Shown here: positions 8,816 to 19,184 of the stretch, in pieces
Numbering within the stretch: the first letter of the stretch is position 1
Layout: the number at the start of each line of letters is the position of its first letter
Assembly (NCBI RefSeq): GCF_050624435.1
Contig: NC_134538.1
Span: 125,904,937-125,968,936, forward strand
DNA: 64,000 nt
Source of the DNA: Tenrec ecaudatus
Lineage: Eukaryota; Chordata; Mammalia; Afrosoricida; Tenrecidae
Reading direction: 5' to 3'
Position numbers and translations under genes: made by a program
Notes under the pieces: model-generated
The model's input: only the letters and a program-made list of their open reading frames with translations
Databases searched by the model: none
Told to the model about the DNA's origin: nothing

Positions 8816-9925
8816 GTGTTTAGATATACTTAAAAAAATGGCAATAAAACATCTTGGTAAAGATGTACCTGTTTATTTGTACCAATCCTCAGTAAGGTGG
8901 CCGTGAAGATGAGTCCTCGTTGGCTGCTGATGGGAGGAGAAATTATTCAACCTTCCTGAAGGGCATTTTTCAAAAAAAGAAAGAAAGGATCTTCAACATG
9001 TTCATTCTCTGTGAATTTGAAATTCGATTTTCAGAGATTGTTTTATAGGAACATGGGCCGGGGAAGGTGGAGAGGTTTTAAGTAAAAATATAATCACTGA
9101 TACATTGTTTGTAATCCAAAACATTGTAACCTATCTAAATATTTAACAATAGTCAAGCAGTTAATTTATCATTAGTATGTATATGAAAAACAATACTACT
9201 TTTAATGGTAACCTTTTTGATCAATGGTTAGCAGCATAGTAAATGATCATGGTAACTGGAAAGGCAGTAGAGGAAATGTATAAATCATGATCCTATTTTT
9301 GTTTAAGGTAGACATGTAATCAATCATTGAAAACCCTATGGGACGCAGTTTTATTCTGACACAGGGGTTGACATGGCAACCAGAGAGGAACTGGGAATGT
9401 AGCATATGAGGGCACGCCATAGGTATTGCAACTAAGCTCCAGTGCATGCACACACAGGTTTATTCCAGACAAGATGTGTTTCAACATGCCTATGCCATCA
9501 GTGGATGGCTGCAAATGAGTTCGTTCAGGCATACAATCATCTTAGTCACCTTAGGATGCCTGGAGTGGGGGCGGGGGGAAACCCTGTCAAAACAATGGGT
9601 TTCAAGGAATCTGCTGAGCTCAGCATACAAGGTATCGGTTTATGGGGACTCTGAAGGGATAATCTTCATACACTTTCTCAAAGGACAAAGGACAATCACA
9701 GGGGCATCTGGTGGAGAAGTTTTAAGAAAACAGAAAACCCTATCAGTGAGAAAAAAGCCAGAGGAGCATTACACTGAGGATCCGCACACCCTACCCCACC
9801 CCAATCAGAGCAATTCTCCCTCTTCGAGGGGAGCCAGGGTTGCTACAAGAAGTTTCTTGAGAATTCTTTTATCCCTCACAGCCCTATCTTGCCTCAGTAG
9901 ACTTCTTTTTGCCCCCTAAACTCAA
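8816..9925. other. Low-copy DNA with weak LINE and SINE traces
   Basis: Around 8905-9170 there are phrases reminiscent of an old LINE (for example AATATTTAACAATAGTCAAGC). AAAACCCTATGGGACGCAG near 9330 resembles a short AfroSINE body piece. A 157-codon open frame at 9446-9919 has no recognisable family features and I do not call it a gene. Confidence 0.35.
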
Positions 9926-9928
9926 AGA

Positions 9929-10093
9929 ACATTTTTCAAAGCGACAGACTGACCCAGTGGCTTTAGCAATGGGCTTAAGCACAAGGATTAAGTGTGCTAA
10001 AGATGGCGCCAGACTGGGCAGTGTGTCACTGTTATGCAGAGGGTTGCTGTGGGTCATACCCAACTCAAAGGCACCACCCAACAGCAATGAACA
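9929..10093 (+). repeat. SINE with RTE-like 3' tail
   Basis: After a short tRNA-like head (CAGTGGCTTTAGCAATGGGC) the 3' part reads AGATGGCGCCAGACTGGGCAGTG then GGTTGCTGTGGGTCATACCC. This parallels the RTE LINE 3' end at 47135-47215 (GATGGTGCAGGACTGAGCAATGG, then GGGGTCTCTGAGTCAGAAC). SINEs that share a LINE's 3' end are usually mobilised by that LINE. Confidence 0.6.
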
Positions 10094-10840
10094 GAAGAGC
10101 ATAGAATTCTCAAGGGAGGGGCGGAGAGATGGCAACATCCCCCTCAGAAGGGTACCCATGAAGGCTAGGTCAAGCTTCACGCTTTCATACTTTTGCTTAA
10201 TAACATTTTCTGTGATTTTGTAGCAATATTTTTTACTCAGCCCCATATACTTGGACCATCCAACAGCTAAATGTCAGAGAGTATGCCAAGAAATTTCTAT
10301 TAATTTTTTAATACTTTTCAAAATATTAGTCTATGAGCATTAGCTCTTTGAAGGTCAACATTTTATCTTCCTCAGCAATTGTATCTTAAGCTTCATATAG
10401 TGCCTTGTCTACAGAAGGTGCCAACTACACTTTTATAGCATTAAAGGATGAATAGATTTCCCTTTACAATCAAATTGGTTTTGAAATACAAAATAACATC
10501 TTTTTAAAATAGTAACGCAAAATCTGACTAATTAATGATTTTTTAAAAAGAGAGAAGCGACCCAAAAGTTCAGTATTATGCCTTTAAAAGTATGCTTGAA
10601 AGTAGTGTTTAATGATGTGGAAAGTTTAAAAACATAATAATGCTAGGAAACAATTAGAAAAGATGTATAGGTAATATAGTGTCTGTGTATTAAAAAGATA
10701 TCATAGAAAAAGACTTTTAGGATAAAAGAATATTAACCGTAGTTGTATCTGGGTGCTGAGTTTGAATACTGATTCTTATTACCTGTGAGACCACGTAGCA
10801 CTAGGCTCACCTCTGTTGCCTTATTGGAAACCTCACAGGG
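10094..10840. other. AT-rich low-copy DNA
   Basis: No gene or named repeat is recognised. Several short A/T tracts; no exon-like features. Confidence 0.4.
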
Positions 10841-10844
10841 TTGT

Positions 10845-11012
10845 TATATAAAGAAGCCCTGGTAACTGCAAGGTTAGTAGTTCAAAACCACCAATTGCTC
10901 CATGGGCAAAAGATGAGGCATTCCACCCACAGAAAGAGTTATAGTCTCAGAAACCCATGGGGCAGTTGGAGTGCATTGGAATCAACTCCATGACAGTGAG
11001 TTTGGTATTTTT
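10845..11012 (+). repeat. AfroSINE
   Basis: GAAGCCCTGGTAACTGCAAGGTTAGTAGTTC, then AAACCACCAATTGCTCCATGGG and the body AGAAACCCATGGGGCAGTTGGAG followed by GGAATCAACTCCATGACAGTG. Clear head-to-tail copy with a short deletion in the head. Confidence 0.85.
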
Positions 11013-11087
11013 TGTTCGTTTATTTATCTTATTGAAATAACATAAACAAGCAAAAGAAACTCACTCCCATGTAGTAGACTTAACTCA

Positions 11088-11350
11088 TCGGAGCTTGAAT
11101 GGCCTAATAGCTAACACACTGGGCTGCTGACTTCAAGGTCAGCAGTTTGAAATCACCAGGCACTCTGATGAGGCTTTTCATGCCCGTACATAGTTATAAC
11201 ACCGCTTGATGGGATTGAATTGTGCAATGTTATGATATCTGTAAGAGCTCCCAATAAAGTGAGAATTATTCTTTACAATCTTGGAAACCCACAGAGGCAT
11301 TTCTACCCTGTCCTGCTAGGTGGGACTATAAGGTTGCTATTGATATAAGG
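11088..11350 (+). repeat. AfroSINE interrupted by an L1 3' end
   Basis: The head (AATAGCTAACACACTGGGCTGCTGAC, box-B-like AGCAGTTTGAAATCACC) and the 3' body (TCTTGGAAACCCACAGAGGCATTTCTACCCTGTCCTGC) are separated by a ~65-bp piece at 11203-11268. Confidence 0.75.
11203..11268 (+). mobile_element. Short L1 3' end nested in AfroSINE
   Basis: TTGATGGGATTGAATTGTGC... followed by AAGAGCTCCCAATAAAGTG matches the terminal 60-70 bp of the long-3'UTR L1 seen elsewhere (ATGTATGGATTGTGATAAG, then CCCCTAATAAAATG). An extreme 5' truncation. Confidence 0.65.
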
Positions 11351-12511
11351 GAATGTTTTTATTGCATTTAAAATAGTAACTACCACATAATCTAGGCTAT
11401 GAAATCTTTGTTAAATGAGTTAATTAATGGTCCCAGCCTCTAAAGACTGCAAAGAAAGCAGCATCGTGACCACAGATACTTCCTTCTCTTCTTGGGCAGT
11501 TGGGAACATGCTGTCTAAGTACAAGAACAGAAAAAGAGGCAGACAGAACTCAGTGAATGGACTCTCAAATCAGAAATAGCCCATCGATGTCATTTGTTCT
11601 CTGCACATGAGTGTGTTGGGAGAGTTTGTTGTGTGTGAGTGTGGGGAAGGTGTTGAGCTAGGAGAAGGTCAGAGGAGAACTGGGCTTTATACATTAATCG
11701 ACAATCCTCTGAATCAGAGTCCTTGGGACATTTCAACTGAGATAGAAAGGGTGGGTGCCACGTCTTGCACAAGGCAGCACTTTGACCACAAGCAAGCTGT
11801 GTGCGGGTTGGGAAGGTCTTAGATGGTCCCTTTCAGCCCCCCAGGCCCTGTCCTATTTACCAAGTGTCCTGAGACATCCCCGCCCCACCCCGCCCCACGT
11901 TATCGTGGCTTCTCGACAGCTAGGCTATGCCTGGTTCACATCAGTGTAGAGAATCCAGTGTAGTTCCCCATCAGTGCAGCAGCCCCGTTCTCCCTCCAGG
12001 ACTTAGAAAAAGGAAAACACATGGTTCATGCTGGTCATCTGATTCTTTTTTAGAACACTCATATTCCCCCACTGGCATCACTGAATACAGTGATAGTGGC
12101 TGTGTGTACTTCAAAGTGTTAGCCATAACTTAATCAAATTCGAGAAAACAGGAGATGTGAATTAAATCTACAGTCTCCCACACTCTCTAGACAGAGTTCA
12201 GAGAGTTAAAAAGAAATCATTTAACAGGAAAATCAGTTATAAGGGCTCATTCGAGTACATTCCCATTTTTCCTCTTTTCAGTTTATATTGAAACTCTGGT
12301 TTGAAGTCAGAACTGCAGAATGCTTGTATGTTAGTGAGCTTGGAACTATCACAGTAAATTACATCACTCTCTACCCTTTATTTCCTTTTAGTAGTGTGGC
12401 CGCTCCCAAGAATCATCAGACTCAGCATGGAGCACACTAAGCCTAGGCTTGTCACACATTGGGTCTAACTAGTTGACCATCTCTTTGCTGTCGATCTAAT
12501 TCAAGTTAAGT
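11351..12511. other. Low-copy DNA, no gene recognised
   Basis: Short open frames of 60-71 codons are present on both strands and none has family features. A CCCCACCCCGCCCCA run lies at 11883-11896. Confidence 0.4.
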
Positions 12512-12672
12512 AGACCTGGTAGCAAAGTGGTTAAGCACTAGGCTGCCAATCAAAACGTTAGTGACTTGAACCTCAAACTGCTCCTGCAGAAGTAGAACAG
12601 CCTGCTTTCATAAGGATCTTCAGCCTTGGAAACTCGATGGAATGGTTCCGTGTTGTCCTTTCATGGTTGCTG
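12512..12672 (+). repeat. AfroSINE
   Basis: AGACCTGGTAGCAAAGTGGTTAAGCACTAGGCTGCC is a well-preserved tRNA-like head (box A region), followed by box-B-like GTGACTTGAACCTC and the body CAGCCTTGGAAACTCGATGG. Confidence 0.85.
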
Positions 12673-12806
12673 TTCACGCCAAGGCTGTGGGTGGAGTAAT
12701 TTCAGGTTAGCAGCTGGCTCTCATTGGAAGACTTGGCCAGACCATTTTCAGCAAACTTCATAAAAGCATTTTCCTTGCAACTTCTGAGAAGAACGTTGAG
12801 GCTCAT

Positions 12807-13300
12807 TGTGATAGTTTATTGTGCCAGCCTGGCTGATAAACACAAGTAGGATTAACTGAAGGGCAGAGGGATAAATGGCTCGGTGAGCCTCGCCTTGCTT
12901 GTTCTGGGCCTCAGTTTAAAGGGGTACACTACCTGTGGGATGCCTAGCCTGTGGACTGTGTCGCTGTAAGTTGAGGTCCCTTTAAGCCCACATAATTGGA
13001 ATGTTTGTCTCTGGAGCTGGTGACAGTTGATGACAGTTGGGGACCTGCCTTGCTGTTTGCTGCCTGGGTATATATAGCCCAGCTCTCTCTACAGAAAGGG
13101 ACTGGCAACTGGCGGCTCTCAAGCCTTAAAGGACTGCTAATGTCTCACTGTTTTATAATTTAACTGTTAATTTCTTGTATCATCTATCTGTCTATAATTT
13201 AACGGTTCATTTCTTGTATTATATATCTATCTTTATAAATATATTTATATATAATTACTAGCAATCTGGTTTGTCTCTCTAGAGAACCCTGTCCAACACA
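12807..13300 (+). mobile_element. Solo LTR of a MaLR/ERVL-like element
   Basis: A 494-bp unit beginning TGTGATAGTTTATTGTGCC and ending GTCCAACACA (TG...CA), flanked by the 5-bp duplication CTCAT (12802-12806 and 13301-13305). Five-base duplications fit ERVL/MaLR-class elements. Its first ~90 bp and last ~25 bp match the LTR at 18128-18650 in the same orientation. The 3' third is AT-rich with TATATATAA repeats. No internal retroviral genes accompany it. Confidence 0.85.
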
Positions 13301-13305
13301 CTCAT

Positions 13306-13422
13306 AATGAGATCTGCCATATTTGGGTGCAGAGGGCAGTAGTTGCTGCCCTGTAAGCCTACGGAGAAGGGATCAGAGAACCTACCTGAGATAAGGGAAT
13401 AGAGTTAAGCAAAGAGTTGAAC
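13306..13422. other. Spacer between LTR and L1
   Basis: About 120 bases with no recognised element, ending in the first target duplication of the L1 at 13434. Confidence 0.4.
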
Positions 13423-13433
13423 AATACATGGCT

Positions 13434-14582
13434 TCAGCAATCATGTTATGCAGGTAAGTATCAAAGAGTGCCAGGTTACCAGAACAAAGTGTTCTTGTGT
13501 TAGGGAGGCCTGAAGAGACACAAAGTCCATCTGCTATCTTAACACTCATCATATAAATATATGTACATTGGCCTCTATCCATTCCATTATAAATTAAAAC
13601 ATTTGCATATATACATTGCCTATAGCTATACCTCTATAAATAGCTTTGGCCTCCTATTTATTTCCTCTATTTTCTTTCACCTTTGTCCTATCCCACTATC
13701 ATGCTTGCTGAAGATAAAATGGGTGCATAAGCAAATATGATGAAGAGAGCGGATGGTCCCTGGCTATCAAAAGATATAAGCATCTGGGGTCTTAAAGGCT
13801 TAAAATCAAACAAGCAACCATCTAGCAGGGAAGCAAATAAGCCCGCAAAGAAGAACACCAGCCTGTGTGATCATGAGATGTCAATGGGATCAGGCACCAG
13901 GTATCAAAGATACAAAACCAACAATATATCCAAGTGAAAGAGGGGGGTTGGAGTGGAGATACAAAGGCCATCTATAGATAATTGGATATCCCCCCACAGA
14001 AGTGGTATAAAGAAGGGATGATTCCACCAAGGTGTAGTATAGCACTGACGAATCACACATCATTCCTCTCATTTCTGAATACTTCCTCCCTCCAACGACC
14101 GTGACCCAGTTCTAACTCACAAATCTGGCTAGACCAGAGAACACACATTAGTACAGATAAACATTCTCGACACAGGGAATTCAGGAACTCAGAAGCAGTA
14201 ATGAGAGTAGTGATATCAGGAGGATAGGGGGATGGTAGGGGAGAGGAAAGGGTGAGAAAGGGGGAACCCATCATGAGCTTGGATATATAATGCCCCCCTC
14301 CACCCTGAAGGGGGTGAATAACAGAAATGTGGGTGAAGGGAGACAACGGACAGTGCAATATATAAAGTAACCATAATATATATAATTGACCAAGGATACA
14401 TAAAGGGGGGAGGGTGTGGAAGGGAGGGGAAAAAGAGGAGCTTATACCAAGGGCTCAAGTAGAAAATGTTTTGGAAATGATGAGGGCAACATATGTACAA
14501 ATATGCTTGCTGCAATTGATGTATGGAATGTTATAAGAGTTGTAAGAGACCCCAATAAAATGATTAAAAAGAAAGAAATAAA
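13434..14582 (+). mobile_element. L1 3' UTR insertion with 5' inversion
   Basis: The right part (13705-14582) is sense L1 3' UTR: GCATAAGCAAAT, TCTTAAAGGC, CACCAGCCTGTGTGATCATGAG, ending CCCCAATAAAATGATT and an A-rich tail. The left part (13432-13704) is the segment that lies immediately upstream in the L1, but inverted. Flanking duplications are AATACATGGCT (13423-13433) and AATATATGGCT (14583-14593), 10 of 11 matching. The 7-mer GCTGAAG occurs at both inversion breakpoints. Confidence 0.88.
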
Positions 14583-14652
14583 AATATATGGCTGACTCTA
14601 GACTCTTAAAAATTTCTAAAACGAGTCCAGCTCAGTGATTTCTCCAAGGCAG

Positions 14653-16076
14653 TTTTTTTTTTAAATTAGGGGCTCATACAACTCTTATCAGAGTACATAC
14701 ATACATCAATTGTGTAAAGCATATCTATACATTCATTGCCCTCATTATTCTCAAAACATTTGCTCTCCACTTAAGCCCCTGGCATCAGATCCTCATTTCC
14801 CCTCCCTCCCCACTCCCCACTCCCTCATGAACCCTTGATAATTTATAAATTATTACTTTGCCATATCTTGCCCTGTCCAATGTCTCCCTTCACCCACTTT
14901 TCTGTTGTCTGTCCCCCAGGGAGGCGGTCACATGTAGATCCATATAATCGGTTTCCCCTTTCCAACCCACCCTCCGTCTACCCTCCAAGTATCACCACTC
15001 ACACCACTGGCCTGAAGGGATCACCTGCCCTGGATTCCCTGTGTTTCTGGTTCCTATCTGTACCAGTGTACATTCTCTGGTCTAGCCAGATTTGCAAGGT
15101 AGAATTGGGATCATTATAGTGGGGCAGGGGAAGCATTTAGGAAGTAGAGGAAAGATGGATTTTTCATCGCTGCTACATTGCACTCTGTCTGGCTCATCTC
15201 CTCCCCGAGACCCCTCTGCAAGGGGATCTCCAGTGGCCTACAAATGGGCTTTGGGTCTCCACTCTGCACTCCCCCCCCCTCCATTCACTATAGTAAGATT
15301 TTTCATTCTGATGATGCCTGATAGCTGATCTCTTCAACACCTCATGATCGCACAGGCTGGTGTGCTTCTTCCATGTGGGCTTTGTTGCTTCTGAGCTAGA
15401 TGCCCGCTTGCTTACCTCCAAGCCTTTAAGACCCCAGATGTTATCTCTTTTGATTGCCGAGTACCATCAGCTTTCTTTGCCACATTTGCTTATGTACCCA
15501 TTTGTCTTCATTGATTGTATCATGGAGGTGAGCACACAATAATATGATTTGTTGTTCTTTGATGCCTGATAACTGATCCCTTCGGCACCTCATGATCACA
15601 CAGGCTGGTGTGCTTCTTCCATGTGGGCTTTGTTGCTTCTGAGCCAAATGGCCGCTTGTTTACCTTCAAGCCTTTAAGACCCCAGACGCTATCTCTTTCG
15701 ATAGCCTGGCACCATCAGCTTTCATCACCACATTTGCTTATTCACCGCTTTGTCTTTAGTAGTTGTGTCGGGAAGGTGATCATCATACAATGCCAATTTG
15801 ATAGAAGAAAGTATTCTTGCATTGAGGGAGTACTTGAGTGGAGGCCCAATGTCCTTCTGCTACCTTCATACTAACCCTATAAATATATGCACATAGAACT
15901 ATTTCCCCATCCTAATATATAAATATATTTACATATGTACATGTCTTTATCTAGACCTCTATAAATGCCCTTTTCCTCCCAGCTCTTTCCTCTATTTCCT
16001 TTGACTTTCCTCCTGTCCCACCATCATGCTCAGTCCCCCCCAGGGTTTCAGCAATTCCTCTTGTTTACATTACCTG
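14653..16076 (-). mobile_element. L1 3' UTR insertion, antisense, with tandem 248-bp module
   Basis: Reads from a T-run (poly-A complement) and GGGGCTCATACAACTCTTATC into the L1 3' UTR in reverse. CAAGGCAG at 14645-14652 recurs at 16077-16084 as a probable target duplication. The module containing CACATTTGCTTATG and CTTCTTCCATGTGGGC appears twice, 248 bp apart (CACATTTGC at 15481 and 15729). Open frames of 60-94 codons within it are non-functional. Confidence 0.88.
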
Positions 16077-16084
16077 CAAGGCAG

Positions 16085-16620
16085 TTCTTAAAGCAAGTTC
16101 TTAAAGCAAGGATCACCCTGTAGACTAAACCAAACCCTAGAGTCTCAGGGTCTGAGTCAGTGATGGCCAAAGGTTGACTCTGGGTCATAAGGAGCGATGA
16201 GGCAGTGAGGAGTTGGATGTGTGTTCCACGCATATAACACCCTGCATAGCATGTTGTACGCTATCTTTGCTTTGGGTACATGAATGAACCAATTAAGGAC
16301 AATTACACTTAATTACATTATAATCTGGCTTTTGATTTCCCAGAAGTAGGTGTGACTGAAAGATTTTGGCTTTATCCATTTAGGGGGACTTCATATAAAG
16401 CAGTGTATATAGTCAATCAATAGGATGTCAGTCTGGGGGAAAATAAAATATTTTATGTGCTTGGCCTATTGACCAATATAATTTCAACTAAAAGTAACAA
16501 TGAAAGGAGGAGTTCTGTTGGGTGGTTCACAGCCATAATTATTTCCATTTATTTTGTTGTTACCTTACACTTGTGTTTTAAATTATTTATATTTTTTAGC
16601 CAACATTTGTATTACCTCTC
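16085..16620. other. AT-rich low-copy DNA
   Basis: Begins with a 13-bp tandem duplication (AGTTCTTAAAGCA twice near 16083-16108). Otherwise no gene or repeat recognised. Confidence 0.4.
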
Positions 16621-16624
16621 TAAA

Positions 16625-16875
16625 AAAACAAACTCCCTTCAATCAAATCAATTTCCACTCATAGTGACCCTATAGGACAAGGTAGAGCTAATTCTGTGGC
16701 TTAGAGGCTGCTCATCTTACAGGAGCAGACAGTCTCATCTGTCTCCCACAGGAGCACAGTCTCATCTGTCTTCCACCAAGAGGCTTGTGGGTTCCGAAAG
16801 CTGACCTTTCAGTTGGCAGCCCAACGCATAATGCAGTCCAACACCTGGACTCCTCTTCCATTACCTAGGCACCCC
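16625..16875 (-). repeat. AfroSINE, antisense, with internal tandem duplication
   Basis: The plus strand carries the complement of the tail (TTTCCACTCATAGTGACCCTATAGGACA), and of the box-B/head (GGCTTGTGGGTTCCGAAAGCTGACC, GTTGGCAGCCCAACG). A ~28-bp piece around CACAGGAGCACAGTCTCATC is repeated in tandem at 16720-16780, making the copy longer than usual. Confidence 0.8.
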
Positions 16876-17179
16876 CAAATTACAGGCTAACAGTTGACCC
16901 TAGGGTTTTTTGTATGAGAAAAATACCAAAAGTACTGAGATGATGCATAGATCTTTAGCAAAATTTTGCTTTCCCCCTAATCTTGTTCCCACAGTTAGTA
17001 AAACACCAGTAAATTACATGAGTTTTAGTGTGTGCACAGGTGTGTGCGTGTGCATACACACAAATGCCAACTCTACCACAACCACTTGGATTTTGCAATA
17101 AGCTAACTAAATCTTCCTTCTAGTGCATACAACCATTCATCTACTAGATGATACAGTCAGATAAAACAAGCAGGCTCCT
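16876..17179. other. Low-copy DNA
   Basis: No feature recognised apart from a short TG/CA-rich patch near 17030-17060. Confidence 0.4.
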
Positions 17180-17187
17180 ATCTATGG

Positions 17188-17616
17188 CAGGGGTCCTCAA
17201 ACTATGGGCCCGCAGGCCACATGGGGCCCACCGAGGGCATTTATCCGGCCTGCTAGGTGTTTTTTGCCCCATTTTGTTTTTTTACTTCAAGATAAGATAT
17301 GCGCAGTATGCATAGAAATTTGTTCATAGCTTTTAAAAACTATTGTCTAGCCCTCCAATGGGTCTGAGGGACAGTGAACTGGCTCCCTGTTTAAAAAGTT
17401 TAAGACCCGTGGGGGAGGGGGGAGCAGGGAGGGAGGGGGCAAAAAAAGAAGACCTGATGCAAAGGGCTTAAGTGGAGAGCAAATACTTTCAAAATGCTTA
17501 GGGCAAAGAATGTACAGATGTGCTTTGTACAATTGATGTATGTATATGTATGGATTGTGATAAGAGTTGTATGAGCCCCTAATAAAATGTTTCTAAAAAA
17601 CGTTTAAGACCCCCTG
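17188..17616. mobile_element. Second hAT family (non-SPIN), interrupted by an L1 tail
   Basis: Ends are CAGGGGTCCTCAAACTATGG at the left and GTTTAAGACCCCCTG at the right. Flanking 8-bp duplications are ATCTATGG (17180-17187) and ATCTAGGG (17617-17624), 7 of 8 matching. Internal GGGCCCGCAGGCCACATGGGG and CTGAGGGACAGTGAACTGGC resemble the OposCharlie-type hAT elements of mammals as I recall them. No transposase remains. An L1 3' end is inserted near the right terminus. Confidence 0.8.
17409..17601 (+). mobile_element. Short L1 3' end nested in the hAT element
   Basis: Sense L1 3' terminus (AAGGGCTTAAGTGGAGAGCAAA, then GATAAGAGTTGTATGAGCCC and CTAATAAAATG) flanked by perfect 11-bp duplications GTTTAAGACCC at 17398-17408 and 17602-17612, which lie inside the hAT right terminus. 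It must therefore be younger than the hAT copy. Confidence 0.92.
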
Positions 17617-17624
17617 ATCTAGGG

Positions 17625-18122
17625 AGATAGTTGGCTGGAAACCAATGTTGTCAATCTACCTACATATAAATGGACACCAGAGATTGATTCACTATAAGTT
17701 GATGGATGACTGCTGTAGGATATTAATTCCCTTCCAGCGAAAATACAATTGTCCAGTGGGCAGGATGTCTATGGCAACTGATCAATACAGTCTCTCCCCA
17801 CAGAGCTATCTATTTGGAGGGAAGATTTACAATCAGACAATGGTTAGAAAAGCATCAAGTCTGAGCCATGAGGGGATGTCTTGTTGGTGTGAATGATAGG
17901 TGCCCTCAGGTTTTCTCAGAAAAATGGATGCTTCCCTTCTCATGATGGACACATTCCAAGAAACTAGCGAGTGGGCTGGAAATTCAGTGTTTATCCTGCA
18001 GTCACGCTGACATAGCCTGTCTTTTGATCCTCTTGTCCAGACTCCACAGAGAAGTCAGCCTTCTCCTGAGACACCCCTGCTCATGCAATTGGTTTTAATC
18101 ACATTACTAATGGCCTCCTTTA
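17625..18122. other. Low-copy DNA
   Basis: No gene or named repeat recognised; an 83-codon frame at 17645-17896 has no family features. Confidence 0.4.
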
Positions 18123-18127
18123 GTTAC

Positions 18128-18650
18128 TGAGGTAGTTAGTTTATTGTGCCAACCTGGATGATAAACACATGTGGAGTTAATTGAAGGGTAGAGGGATAAA
18201 TGGCTCAGTGAGCCTCGCCTTTCTAGTTCTCAGGTTTCTTGCTTTCTGATGATCAGAAAAGGGTACAGCTGCCTTAGCCAGTTCCCTGATTTAGCTGGCA
18301 AGGCTCACTTTCTGCAAGAGATCCCCGAGGACAAGCCGCCTGGACTTACCCTGATGCAGCCCTGTGTGCTGGAGTACCTGTGTGGAGACCCCTGCCAACG
18401 CTGAGATGTTTACACATTCACTGACTTGGCTTTCCTCCTGCAATCGGCACCATTATGTCTGTTTTTGTGAGATGGAAGACTTTGTGGATTGGTGTTAGAC
18501 ATATGGGTTCATGAATTAATGTTGGACTTGTGGGCTTGGGAAGCACTGGGTTGAGATGTTTTCTTTATGTGCATTTAGCCTTTATATAAAACTCTCTCTT
18601 GTACATGCATTTCTGTGGATTTGTTTCTCTAAAGTACCCAGACTAACACA
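18128..18650 (+). mobile_element. Solo LTR of the same MaLR/ERVL-like family
   Basis: A 523-bp unit from TGAGGTAGTTAG to CAGACTAACACA, flanked by the 5-bp duplication GTTAC (18123-18127 and 18651-18655). It shares GTTTATTGTGCCAACCTGG and GGATAAATGGCTCAGTGAGC with 12807-13300 and shares its 3' end, in reverse, with 23752-23853 plus 26028-26195. No internal genes. Confidence 0.85.
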
Positions 18651-18655
18651 GTTAC

Positions 18656-19184
18656 CAACGGGATGTGCATAACCCACTTCAGGAGGCTTACCTCTGCTAA
18701 CCATGATGTCATCTCAGATCATTGGGTTTTCCTAAATTCAGTCTCAGAGAATAATGTTTTTTCAAAGTTCTTATTTACAACTTTGTTCTCTTATGGTCAT
18801 TATCTTTGCACTTTGATCATCAGAGATCGCCCATTTTTCATCAGCAATTCATTCACAAAAACTTTGTTTCGAACCACTCATTGCAATCCTTTCAGTTAGC
18901 CCATATTCCACTTCCTCCCTGAATTCCGTTTCCACTCCCCTTCTTTCCTAACCTTCTGAACCATGTCCTTGGGTAAGTGCTCTCCTTTTGACCTTAAGTG
19001 GTTAACGATTCTGATATGGGGATGTGTGCAGCAAACCTCAATCTCCACAAGGCCAAGAACAGAAGGACAAGTTGGTTCCTGGCTACCAATAATCTGCTCT
19101 CTGAGAAGGATCATGTTAGAAAGTCCTGGATAGAGTGGGGGAGGAGGTAGAAGAGAACTCAAAATCATGAACTAAAACAAACTT
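18656..19184. other. Low-copy DNA
   Basis: No gene recognised. Open frames of 78 and 90 codons lack any family features. Confidence 0.4.

Noticed and set aside
9446..9919. 157-codon plus-strand frame
   Set aside because: No recognisable family; it crosses a probable SINE scrap and has no splice or promoter context that I can see.
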